This document shows positions 1 through 5,547 of a stretch of DNA of 5,547 bases, piece by piece (within the stretch, counting starts at the first letter, position 1; every line of letters starts with the position of its first letter). The notes under the pieces are model-generated. The model was not told the DNA's origin, searched no databases, and was given only the letters and a program-made list of their open reading frames with translations. The stretch is from Rugosibacter sp. (GTDB lineage: Bacteria > Pseudomonadota > Gammaproteobacteria > Burkholderiales > Rhodocyclaceae), in assembly GCA_030652715.1 (NCBI GenBank), contig JAUSQB010000125.1, forward strand, positions 1-5,547, read 5' to 3'. A program made the translations under genes and the position numbers.

Positions 1-453
1 TGGTATTTCGGCATGAAGCTGCACATTGGTGCGGACAGTGAAACTGGTCTTGTCCATAGCGCGAGCGTCACCGCGGCAAACGTTCACGACCGTCACGAAG
101 TACCGAATCTGTTGCATGGCGAGGAGACCCGCTTCTACGGCGATAGCGCCTACCGGGGCAAAGAGCAGCGGGCGCGACTCAAGGCCATCGCACCGAAGGC
201 GAAAGATTTCACCAACAAACGTGCTTACAGGAATTGCCCCTTGACCGAGGCGGACAGGGCAACCAACCGGCGCAAATCCAGTGTGCGATCCAAGGTTGAA
301 CACCCATTCCTGACCATCAAACGCCTGTGGGGCTTTGCCAAGGTCCGCTATCGCGGCTTGGCGAAGAATGCCAATCGGGCTTTCGCCATGCTGGCGATGC
401 TCAACGTCAGCAAATGGGGACGACCTCTCACAGGACAGGTGCGTCCGGCATGA
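1..453 (+). CDS. IS5-family transposase, C-terminal part (5' end outside window)
   Basis: The frame is open from base 1 to the TGA at 451-453, giving 150 residues of a DDE transposase that catalyses movement of its own IS. The true start lies left of the window; the first internal ATG (base 13) is not a plausible start because the conserved WYFGMKLHIG block begins before it. Visible family marks, counted from base 1: the second catalytic Asp in YGDSAYRG (D48), and the C-terminal signature R-(3)-E-(6)-K in VRSKVEHPFLTIK (R96, E100, K107), with E100 the catalytic Glu. RYRGLAKNANRAF after it is also typical of the IS5 subgroup. The frame has no stop or shift in the visible part, so the element may be intact, but the first catalytic Asp is not visible. 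It is convergent with the operon to its right. Family assignment is firm; the named IS is not recognised. Confidence 0.93.
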   Translation, partial: WYFGMKLHIGADSETGLVHSASVTAANVHDRHEVPNLLHGEETRFYGDSAYRGKEQRARLKAIAPKAKDFTNKRAYRNCPLTEADRATNRRKSSVRSKVEHPFLTIKRLWGFAKVRYRGLAKNANRAFAMLAMLNVSKWGRPLTGQVRPA

Positions 454-560
454 GCAGAATGAAGCGGAATACCCAGCGTTCTGGATCAAACTAGGCCGAT
501 TATTCGATGAAAATGACATTGGCGTCACAATTTCGTCTCGATTTCAGTTCGCCGCTCAAT

Positions 561-586
561 TTTGCAGCGGCTTATTCAGCGTTTCC
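561..586 (+). repeat. Probable right terminal inverted repeat of the IS
   Basis: Read outward-in on the - strand this begins GGAAACGCTGAATAAGCCG. It resembles, from memory, ends of several IS5-subgroup elements (GGAAACGCTGAATAA type). It sits at the expected distance behind the transposase stop. The matching left end is outside the window, so the boundary at 586 is an inference and may be off by a few bases. Confidence 0.55.
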
Positions 587-653
587 ATAAATGATTCTCG
601 CACTTGATCCGGTTGCTGATTCGTTGCAGCTAAAAAACCCTGATATCACCAAA

Positions 654-2630
654 TCACCGATTTGCCATCGCACGGCTTACGGGCCGATAAACCGCCTCGA
701 AGGACTTTTTAATACGCGCCGCGACATGCAGCCGTTCCTTCGCATCTTCTTGCCTAGACTCAGATAACAAGTTGTTTGTCTCCTTGGGGTCAACATTCAA
801 GTCATACATCTGCAGTGCCCGCTTACCATAGAAAAACAGCACTTTTTTCCCGTCAGCAGACAAATGGTTGAGACAATAGTCCTGATAAAAGCAGGCGGTA
901 ATCAAGTCAGTATGACCGGCAAAATCAGTGTTCAGACTTTTCCCTGGCAAAACACCTGAATACTTGATATCAGCGATATCCAGCACCGTCGGCATAATAT
1001 CCGTGTGCTGCCGCAATCCGACAATCATCCTTGGTTCACCCAGCATCGGTCCGTGCAAAATCAACGGTACGCGGATACCCTCCTCATAACTTGAACCGTT
1101 ATGCGCAATCTGCCCATGCTCGGCAAAAGCCTCACCATGGTCGCCAGTAATCACCACCAGCGTATTATCCAGCAAACCCTGCTTGCGCATTTCTGCAAAA
1201 AGCTCTCTTAGCATTGCGTCGGTATATTTCACCGCCTTAAGATACCCAAGCTTTGCCTGCGCCGCATCATGTACTGGCACGATATGGCCAGGAGAAACAT
1301 ACGGATGATGGGTGGCAATCGTCAGTAATGAAGCAAAAAACGGCTTGCCAGCCACTGCTTGTTGCTTCATCCAATCCAGTGCCGGAGCAATCATGGCGCG
1401 GTCATCAACGCCCAGATAACCTAGCTGCGCCCATGTCTTTTCGGTAATGGATTCCTGCGTGAACTGACTGCCAAAACCAACATTGCGCAAAAACTGGTCA
1501 CGCGCCTCAAAACTTGCGGGTGCAGTTTGAAAATGCGCGGTGCTATACCCCACGGATGCCAGCAGATGCGGCAAACAGGTAAGCGGCAGATTATCCGGTA
1601 GCGCTTCTAAAATGTTGGTTTCAAAACGCGGGAAGGTGCCGCAGTAAATTCCCACCAAAGCCTTGGATGTATGCGGAATTGTCGTATAAGCCCGCTCAAC
1701 CTGCCAGCCCCCGCGCACCAATTCATCCAAAAACGGTGTATTCGAGGGTGCGCCTGCCCCGTCACCATACGCGCCCAATGCGTCATGGCGCATCGATTCG
1801 AGCAACAAAAACAGGATGTTGATCGGTTTTTCTGGCGGTAGGGCCGCATGTGGTCGGACATACAAAAGCTGCGCCGCTTCATTTTTGGCAATTGCTTGAT
1901 ATTGGGCGATCCCCAGCGAAGAACCTAGCGACAGTCCAGTCAATATTCCCCGCTGCCATCGCATAGGACTAACCAAGTTCCAGCCAAGCTGATAATCAGT
2001 TAAAGCCTCATATTGTCCCCGGTATAAAATCTTCTGCGAATGTTCAGGAAGAACAATATCCAGCTTGCCATCATTCGAAGTATCAGGGAAAAGCACGTAT
2101 CCTGCGGGAATCAAGCCTATCGGTACCGCGAACATCAAGCCATGCATGCCAGCTAACACGCCATGTGAAAACCGCATATTGGCTAACAAAGGCAGACTCA
2201 CGCAGATCAACAACACCCATAACAGCTCATGGTCCATTGCGCCTGCGGCAATCTCTGCCAGTTCGTGGGATCGACGCAAAAAGAACACCAGAATATCTAA
2301 ATTCAGCGTCTCGCCTGTCTTCAAAAATAAGGCCTGCGCAAGTCCCGCAAACATAATAATACCCAGCGCCAACCCCCAATGCAACAAACGATTTAACCTT
2401 TTGGCCAGCGAACCGGCCCGCACCAACTTGGCTATTAAGGTATAAAGCAATACAAGCAAGACAATCACCAACAAATCACTCATCCCGGCCATCAGCACTA
2501 CATCGCCTGACCAATCCACCTGATACCGAGGGCGCGCGCCCAGCAAGGCGGCAATCACGGCCGCTGCCGCCAGATAGGCACGCAAGACACTAGGGGAAAA
2601 TACCATCAGCGGGTCAGCCCTGCACCACAT
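654..2630 (-). CDS. LTA synthase/OpgB-like membrane phosphotransferase (sulfatase-fold, alkaline phosphatase superfamily)
   Basis: This 658-residue protein has the LtaS/OpgB architecture: about five N-terminal membrane segments (roughly 10-31, 45-70, 84-105, 133-151, 157-181), a linker, then a sulfatase-fold catalytic domain from about 268 to 620, expected in the periplasm. Candidate active-site residues are E278 in LLLESM (metal), T321 in IPHTSKAL (nucleophile), H441 in THHPY, and D497/H498 in GDHGE (metals). Length is close to LtaS-type enzymes. The nucleophile position is Thr, not the Cys/Ser of a formylglycine sulfatase, so phosphoglycerol- or phosphoethanolamine-type transfer is likelier; the substrate is unknown. 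C330 and C352 could form a periplasmic disulfide. It is last in the operon. The start is uncertain: ATG at 2630 overlaps the ATPase by 17 bp, while ATG at 2606 (Met9) starts 7 bp after the ATPase stop, has a GCAGGG upstream and drops the odd leader MWCRADPL. Its DNA is visibly more AT-rich than the other three genes. Confidence 0.88.
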   Translation of the reverse strand: MWCRADPLMVFSPSVLRAYLAAAAVIAALLGARPRYQVDWSGDVVLMAGMSDLLVIVLLVLLYTLIAKLVRAGSLAKRLNRLLHWGLALGIIMFAGLAQALFLKTGETLNLDILVFFLRRSHELAEIAAGAMDHELLWVLLICVSLPLLANMRFSHGVLAGMHGLMFAVPIGLIPAGYVLFPDTSNDGKLDIVLPEHSQKILYRGQYEALTDYQLGWNLVSPMRWQRGILTGLSLGSSLGIAQYQAIAKNEAAQLLYVRPHAALPPEKPINILFLLLESMRHDALGAYGDGAGAPSNTPFLDELVRGGWQVERAYTTIPHTSKALVGIYCGTFPRFETNILEALPDNLPLTCLPHLLASVGYSTAHFQTAPASFEARDQFLRNVGFGSQFTQESITEKTWAQLGYLGVDDRAMIAPALDWMKQQAVAGKPFFASLLTIATHHPYVSPGHIVPVHDAAQAKLGYLKAVKYTDAMLRELFAEMRKQGLLDNTLVVITGDHGEAFAEHGQIAHNGSSYEEGIRVPLILHGPMLGEPRMIVGLRQHTDIMPTVLDIADIKYSGVLPGKSLNTDFAGHTDLITACFYQDYCLNHLSADGKKVLFFYGKRALQMYDLNVDPKETNNLLSESRQEDAKERLHVAARIKKSFEAVYRPVSRAMANR

Positions 2631-3504
2631 GCATGAAGGCCGTCTCCAGCGAAAGCGTGGGCTTGATCTCGATCACGGCATGCCCTGCCACCTCCAGTTC
2701 ATGCAAGGTGTGCCACAGCGCCGCGCGCGGCACTTCAACCACCCAGCGGCCGCCAGGTTCTGGCTGCGTGCCATCAACTGCCGTCGTACCCTGGCTGCGC
2801 ACCAGCACGCGATCATCTTCACCCGCAAGTTCAGCGGGCGAACGCACGGCGCGCAGCTCACCCTTGTGGATCAGGCCGAAGCGGTTGGCCAGGCGCTCGA
2901 CATCATGCAGCACATGTGACGTTAAAAAAATCGTGCCGCCCTGCTGCCGGTAATCCGCCAGAATATCCACCACATCGCGCCGCCCGATCGGGTCCAGGCC
3001 AGACAACGGCTCATCCAGAATCAGCAAACGCGGCTCAACCGCCAACGCATGAGCCAGCGCCGTGCGCTGCGCCATGCCTTTGGAAAACCCGCGCACGGTT
3101 TTGTTGGTCACATCGCCCAGGCCAAACCGTTCCAGCCATTGCATGCAGTGGCGGCGAGGATCGGCTATCTTGCACCGGTGAAGCATCAGCCCCATGCCAA
3201 GAATTTCCAGCGGGGTCAGATAATCCGGCAGGCTGGGGTTTTCTGGTACATAACCCAGCCCCGTGCGCGCCACGCTATCCAGCACGTCGATGCCGAAAAG
3301 CGCCGCGTTGCCCAATGTCGGGCGCATCATGCCGGTGAGGATTTTGATCAGCGTACTTTTTCCTGCGCCATTGGGGCCGATAAAGCCGAACACTTCGCCT
3401 TCGGCAATCGTCAATGAAACACCCTTCAATGCCTCAAACGGCGGTGAGGCCCAGCGGCGGGGATAAGTCTTGCGCAGTTCGCAAATAGCTATAGCAGTCG
3501 TCAT
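2614..3504 (-). CDS. ABC-2 type transporter ATP-binding protein
   Basis: This 296-residue cytoplasmic ATPase powers an ABC transporter, almost certainly with the permease at 4402-5202. In order: Walker A GPNGAGKST (43-51), GYVPENPSLPDYLT in the Q-loop region (84-97) with Glu88 where many family members have Gln, ABC signature FSKGMAQR (140-147), Walker B LLILDEP (160-166) with catalytic Glu165, D-loop SGLD (168-171) and switch His197. All motifs needed for ATP hydrolysis are present. Residues from about 225 to 296 form a small C-terminal extension of the kind common in ABC-2 ATPases. Its ATG lies in an ATGA overlap with the stop of the upstream gene. No Shine-Dalgarno is visible before it; the bases there read CACCTCCTC, the complement of one, so translation is probably coupled to the gene before it. 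The YVPEN version of the Q-loop is common in gliding/Nos-like and other ABC-2 ATPases; it does not define a substrate. Confidence 0.95.
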   Translation of the reverse strand: MTTAIAICELRKTYPRRWASPPFEALKGVSLTIAEGEVFGFIGPNGAGKSTLIKILTGMMRPTLGNAALFGIDVLDSVARTGLGYVPENPSLPDYLTPLEILGMGLMLHRCKIADPRRHCMQWLERFGLGDVTNKTVRGFSKGMAQRTALAHALAVEPRLLILDEPLSGLDPIGRRDVVDILADYRQQGGTIFLTSHVLHDVERLANRFGLIHKGELRAVRSPAELAGEDDRVLVRSQGTTAVDGTQPEPGGRWVVEVPRAALWHTLHELEVAGHAVIEIKPTLSLETAFMHVVQG

Positions 3505-4364
3505 GATCGAGGAGGTGAAGTACGCAGAACAATGTCGCCCTGCTGGTCAAAACCAAAGCCGAAGCCAAAGGGGTCTTGCGGCAGTGCGGGGAGAATGCCA
3601 GAGGCAACCAGGTCTTGCAAGTTGGATACGGGCTTGCCAAAGCGTTCGCGATAGCTTGCCGCCGCTATTTTTAACTGCTGTAATTGGCGCAAACGCACTA
3701 CTCGTGTTTCCAGATATTGACGAAAATCCGGACGCCGTGCCTCTTTGGCCAAAGCCTCAACAACACGAATTGCCAGTTCGGTATCCTGTGCTTTATCCAT
3801 CCAGCGCGCAGCCATGTTCTGCATGGTCAGTTGCTGTTTGGGGTCCGGCAACTTTAATGCGGCTTCACGCATCCAGACCGCAGCGCCTGCCGGATCATGC
3901 TTGTAATACCACTGGTTAAAGCCATAAAAAAACGTCGGCTGATAATCGAAGAATCGCGCACGGCTGGCACGCGCAAGTATCGTTTGCGCTGCATCCACTT
4001 CGCCATACTGGGGCAGAATCGCGAAAGCGATATAGTAGTTGTCTTCATGCGCCGGGTTCAGCCAGGAAACATCCTGCTGCACACGGCTCAGAACTGCGTA
4101 GTCTTCAGGCTTCATTTTATCGGTTGACACAACCAGCGCCCGAATAGCGGCGGCGTTTGCCGCCAGATAGCGGTCACCCAGGGTCATGAACACCTGTACA
4201 GACAAGGGCAAGGCCACCTGAATCTCGACCGAAACCGTCTGCCGCGATACAGACTTCAACCGCTGCGCGGTAACAATAAACGCCGATGCCAGAAACAGGG
4301 CAAGGAACGGCATCAGCCACCCTTGGCACAAGGGCTTCATCTTGCTTGTCACATCATTTGCCAT
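3501..4364 (-). CDS. Membrane-anchored protein of unknown function, helical-repeat-like with pseudopilin-like C-terminal segment
   Basis: I do not recognise this 287-residue protein as a named family. Residues 14-34 (QGWLMPFLALFLASAFIVTAQ) are one hydrophobic segment after a Lys-bearing N-terminus, so it is an uncleaved anchor or signal peptide, with the rest probably periplasmic. Residues about 55-235 are almost all helical, with alternating small and aromatic positions (AAQTILARASRARFFDYQP, WYYKHDPAGAAVWMREAAL) that suggest TPR-like repeats, without clean consensus. Residues about 236-280 (YRERFGKPVSNLQDLVASG, then LPALPQDPFG and a GD turn) resemble the helix/loop found in type II secretion pseudopilin-like tails and some TPR proteins. 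It starts 37 bp after the permease stop, with only a weak GGCGAG upstream, and its TGA overlaps the ATPase ATG. Its position between the two ABC subunits suggests an accessory part of the transporter or of its periplasmic substrate handling; this is inference. Confidence 0.85.
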   Translation of the reverse strand: MANDVTSKMKPLCQGWLMPFLALFLASAFIVTAQRLKSVSRQTVSVEIQVALPLSVQVFMTLGDRYLAANAAAIRALVVSTDKMKPEDYAVLSRVQQDVSWLNPAHEDNYYIAFAILPQYGEVDAAQTILARASRARFFDYQPTFFYGFNQWYYKHDPAGAAVWMREAALKLPDPKQQLTMQNMAARWMDKAQDTELAIRVVEALAKEARRPDFRQYLETRVVRLRQLQQLKIAAASYRERFGKPVSNLQDLVASGILPALPQDPFGFGFGFDQQGDIVLRTSPPRS

Positions 4365-4401
4365 ATCTCGCCGTCTCGCCAGGGCCGACTAATGACACTG
4401 G

Positions 4402-5202
4402 CTATTCAAAATCCCGGCGGGTGAAGATCATCACCGCCAAGGTGAGCAACAGCGCGGCATAGCTTACCGCCATGATCAGTCCCAGCCCAACCGCCTGATC
4501 CGTTGGCGGCAGGCCATACATCGGCCATGCACGCCAATCGAGCCGCGATAAATCGGGCAGCACCCACTGAATAGCATCGATGATAGGCACCAGGCGCATC
4601 AGCATCGGATCGCCATCCGCCCCCCTGGCCAAATACTCGGCAACCGCCCCCAAGCTCTTGCCGCCCACGGCAAAAGCCAAACCCAGCGCCAAAGGCAACA
4701 TCGGCACGGTAGAGAAGGTGGACACCCACAGCGCAAAGGCCGCAACCACCGCCGCATCAAGCCACAACCCCGCCACCGTGGTCCAGTAAGGGAGACCGAG
4801 CATCACCGCGAAACCCTGTGCATAGCCTTTGCCCAAGCTTAACACCACCGTCCACAGCAACAGCCCGAGCAGCAAGGCCGCCAGGGCCAGCAGCCCCAGC
4901 ACGCCCAGATAGCGCCCCGCAATATAGCGGCCGCGAGGCACCGGATAAGTCAGGGCGAACAACACGGTACGCCGCTCGATTTCACGCGCAACCAGCTCTT
5001 GCACCCAGAATAGCGAAAACAAAATCAGCGTAATGCGCAAGCCGGACAAGCCCACGTCCAGCGCCACCGTCTGCGGCTGACGCGGAGAAAACGAAGCGGA
5101 AAGATAGGCGACGCCCATCAGCAAGGCGCCTAGAATCAGAATGGACTGGATACTGCGACTGCGCAACCCGGCGCGCCAGGCGGAAAGCAAAAAAGTGCCC
5201 AT
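4402..5202 (-). CDS. ABC-2 type transporter permease
   Basis: This 266-residue inner-membrane protein has about six hydrophobic segments (roughly 17-37, 52-71, 97-121, 143-161, 164-182, 236-260), the usual count for an ABC-2 permease subunit. VAREIERRTVLFALTYPVPRGRYIAGRYLG (71-100, between segments 2 and 3) matches the cytoplasmic coupling motif of this superfamily, seen in NosY- and GldF-like permeases, where a charged stretch is followed by a P-V-x-R-x-x-Y-I/L-x-G-R/K block. Start choice is well supported: TAAGGA lies 5 bases before ATG. It is the first gene of the operon, with 345 bases of non-coding DNA upstream. It presumably works as a homodimer with two ATPase copies, since no second permease is visible. 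The export direction is typical of ABC-2 transporters, but the cargo is unknown. Confidence 0.92.
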   Translation of the reverse strand: MGTFLLSAWRAGLRSRSIQSILILGALLMGVAYLSASFSPRQPQTVALDVGLSGLRITLILFSLFWVQELVAREIERRTVLFALTYPVPRGRYIAGRYLGVLGLLALAALLLGLLLWTVVLSLGKGYAQGFAVMLGLPYWTTVAGLWLDAAVVAAFALWVSTFSTVPMLPLALGLAFAVGGKSLGAVAEYLARGADGDPMLMRLVPIIDAIQWVLPDLSRLDWRAWPMYGLPPTDQAVGLGLIMAVSYAALLLTLAVMIFTRRDFE

Positions 5203-5207
5203 AGGAT

Positions 5208-5213
5208 TCCTTA
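5208..5213 (-). promoter_or_regulatory. Shine-Dalgarno of the permease gene
   Basis: TAAGGA on the - strand ends 5 bases before the ATG at 5202. It is the clearest ribosome site of the four genes and fixes the permease start; the downstream genes have weak or no such sites. Confidence 0.75.
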
Positions 5214-5224
5214 GATAAAACCAA

Positions 5225-5240
5225 CTAATTGGCTAATTGG
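5225..5240. repeat. Tandem 8-bp repeat CTAATTGG x2
   Basis: Two exact, adjacent copies (5225-5232 and 5233-5240) lie just upstream of the permease ribosome site; preceded by CCAA they also make an imperfect inverted repeat. It could be an operator or a leader structure, or replication slippage. Confidence 0.5.
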
Positions 5241-5249
5241 CGTACTGCC

Positions 5250-5322
5250 TGATCATGATCACCGGCATATCCAAATACCATCATGATACTGCGATCACGG
5301 CCATATACTTTCATATGATACT
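5250..5322. promoter_or_regulatory. Row of short palindromes, possible regulator-binding sites
   Basis: There are three perfect palindromes: TGATCATGATCA (5250-5261), ATCATGAT (5280-5287) and TCATATGA (5311-5318). Their centres are 28 and 31 bases apart, close to three helical turns. ATGATACT also recurs at 5283-5290 and 5315-5322, and TGATACT again at 5389-5395. Such phased sites could bind a dimeric regulator cooperatively, but AT-rich DNA gives short palindromes by chance. Confidence 0.3.
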
Positions 5323-5332
5323 TCCACATGAA

Positions 5333-5362
5333 TTTGTAGCAATGCAAAAAAAACCTGAGCAA
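5333..5362 (-). promoter_or_regulatory. Candidate sigma-70-like promoter for the operon
   Basis: On the - strand, TTGCTC (5362-5357) and TACAAA (5338-5333) are 18 bases apart and could be -35 and -10 boxes driving the four genes. Both deviate from consensus, and other pairings in this AT-rich stretch are possible. This is the best match by eye, not a firm call. A start here would give a leader of about 120 bases that runs through the palindrome row. Confidence 0.25.
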
Positions 5363-5402
5363 CTACTGGCACTACTGGCAAATTCGCTTGATACTTTATC
5401 GT

Positions 5403-5420
5403 GTCTGACCCTATTTCCCT
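5403..5420 (+). repeat. REP-like repeat, copy 1
   Basis: GTCTGACCCTATTTCCCT, 17 of 18 bases identical to copy 2 at 5491-5508 and in the same direction, 88 bases away. The left arm that would make it a full palindrome is missing or degraded here. Confidence 0.65.
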
Positions 5421-5477
5421 ACTACTCGAAGTCAGGCCAGCGCCGCAATCAATCGTGCGATGGCAGCTTGATTCGTG

Positions 5478-5508
5478 GGGAAACCTCAGGGTCAGACCCT
5501 ATTTCCCT
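5478..5508 (+). repeat. REP-like palindromic repeat, copy 2 (hairpin)
   Basis: GGGAAA (5478-5483) pairs with TTTCCC (5502-5507) around the inner palindrome AGGGTCAGACCCT (5488-5500); CCTC on one side and a single A on the other form an internal bulge. The outer and inner arms give 12 paired bases. The right half repeats copy 1. Motifs of the GGGTCWGACCC type are, from memory, frequent in proteobacterial intergenic DNA, often near REP-associated Y1 transposase (RAYT) genes. A T-rich stretch (5520-5527) follows after about 12 bases, so rightward termination is possible but not compelling. Confidence 0.6.
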
Positions 5509-5547
5509 TGCTATTTCCTAATTTTTCTACTCCTCACCCTAATAAAA

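Larger units (their letters stand above)
1..586 (+). mobile_element. IS5-family insertion sequence, right portion
   Basis: This is the transposase 3' half plus about 133 bases of 3' non-coding DNA, ending in a probable terminal inverted repeat near 586. Only one end is in the window, so target-site duplication and completeness cannot be tested; ATAA at 587-590 would be the candidate 4-bp duplication if the end is right. The element stops about 67 bases short of the stop codon of the last operon gene, so it appears to have inserted downstream of the operon without breaking a visible gene. Confidence 0.75.
5203..5547. other. Non-coding region upstream of the operon
   Basis: These 345 bases are AT-rich near the operon (the line 5281-5340 has 22 G or C in 60). 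No convincing coding frame exists on either strand. It contains the Shine-Dalgarno, a tandem CTAATTGG pair, a row of short palindromes, a tandem ACTACTGGC pair (5362-5370 and 5371-5379) and the two REP-like copies described separately. The gene beyond 5547 is not visible. Confidence 0.7.

Noticed and set aside
632..664. Possible terminator after the LtaS-like gene: CAAATC-GGT-GATTTG hairpin and a T6 run on the - strand
   Set aside because: The hairpin overlaps the stop codon, has AT-rich 6-bp arms and lies about 12 bases before the T run, so it is not a convincing intrinsic terminator.
2065..2445. 126-codon + strand frame inside the LtaS-like gene
   Set aside because: Antisense shadow of a well-supported coding region, with no domain features.
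2916..3417. Overlapping + strand frames opposite the ATPase gene
   Set aside because: Pro/Ala/Arg-rich antisense shadows of GC-rich DNA; the - strand frame has all ABC motifs.
4406..4729. 107-codon alternative frame within the permease gene
   Set aside because: Same strand, wrong frame; the permease frame explains this DNA fully.
5402..5508. CRISPR-like spacing of the two 18-base repeats
   Set aside because: Only two copies, the spacer is too long, the repeats are not identical, and no cas genes are visible.
5237..5521. 94-codon frame on the + strand upstream of the operon
   Set aside because: It has no ribosome site, runs through the palindromes and both REP-like copies (its tail SDPISLAIS is just the translated repeat), and its composition is not protein-like.
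1..5547. tRNA or rRNA genes
   Set aside because: No cloverleaf with a GTTCRA-type T-arm and no rRNA-like stretch was seen on either strand by eye.

Overview
The window looks like a Gram-negative, mid-GC proteobacterial chromosome, most likely betaproteobacterial. This rests on overall composition, the type of insertion sequence (IS) and the type of envelope genes, so lineage is a tentative inference and no species is named.

Layout: (1) Bases 1-586 are the right part of an IS5-family insertion sequence on the + strand. It holds the C-terminal 150 codons of the DDE transposase and a probable right terminal inverted repeat ending near 586. (2) Bases 5202-654 hold four tightly packed genes, all on the - strand: an ABC-2 type permease; a membrane-anchored protein with helical-repeat-like content and a short pseudopilin-like C-terminal segment; an ABC-2 type ATPase, overlapping its predecessor by ATGA; and a polytopic alkaline-phosphatase-superfamily enzyme of the LtaS/OpgB type, overlapping the ATPase by 17 bp or starting 7 bp after it. 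(3) Bases 5203-5547 are AT-rich and contain no convincing gene. They hold the probable promoter/operator zone of the operon and, further out, two copies of a REP-like motif, GTCWGACCCTATTTCCCT, one of them inside a 30-base hairpin.

Working model (inference): permease and ATPase form one ABC-2 transporter, the anchored protein is an accessory component, and the LtaS/OpgB-like enzyme works on the periplasmic side, probably transferring a phospho-group (phosphoglycerol or phosphoethanolamine type) to an envelope glycan or lipid. The threonine at the nucleophile position favours phosphotransfer over sulfatase chemistry. Substrates cannot be read from the sequence. Each gene belongs to a known broad family; the least described element is the 287-residue anchored protein and its fixed place between permease and ATPase.
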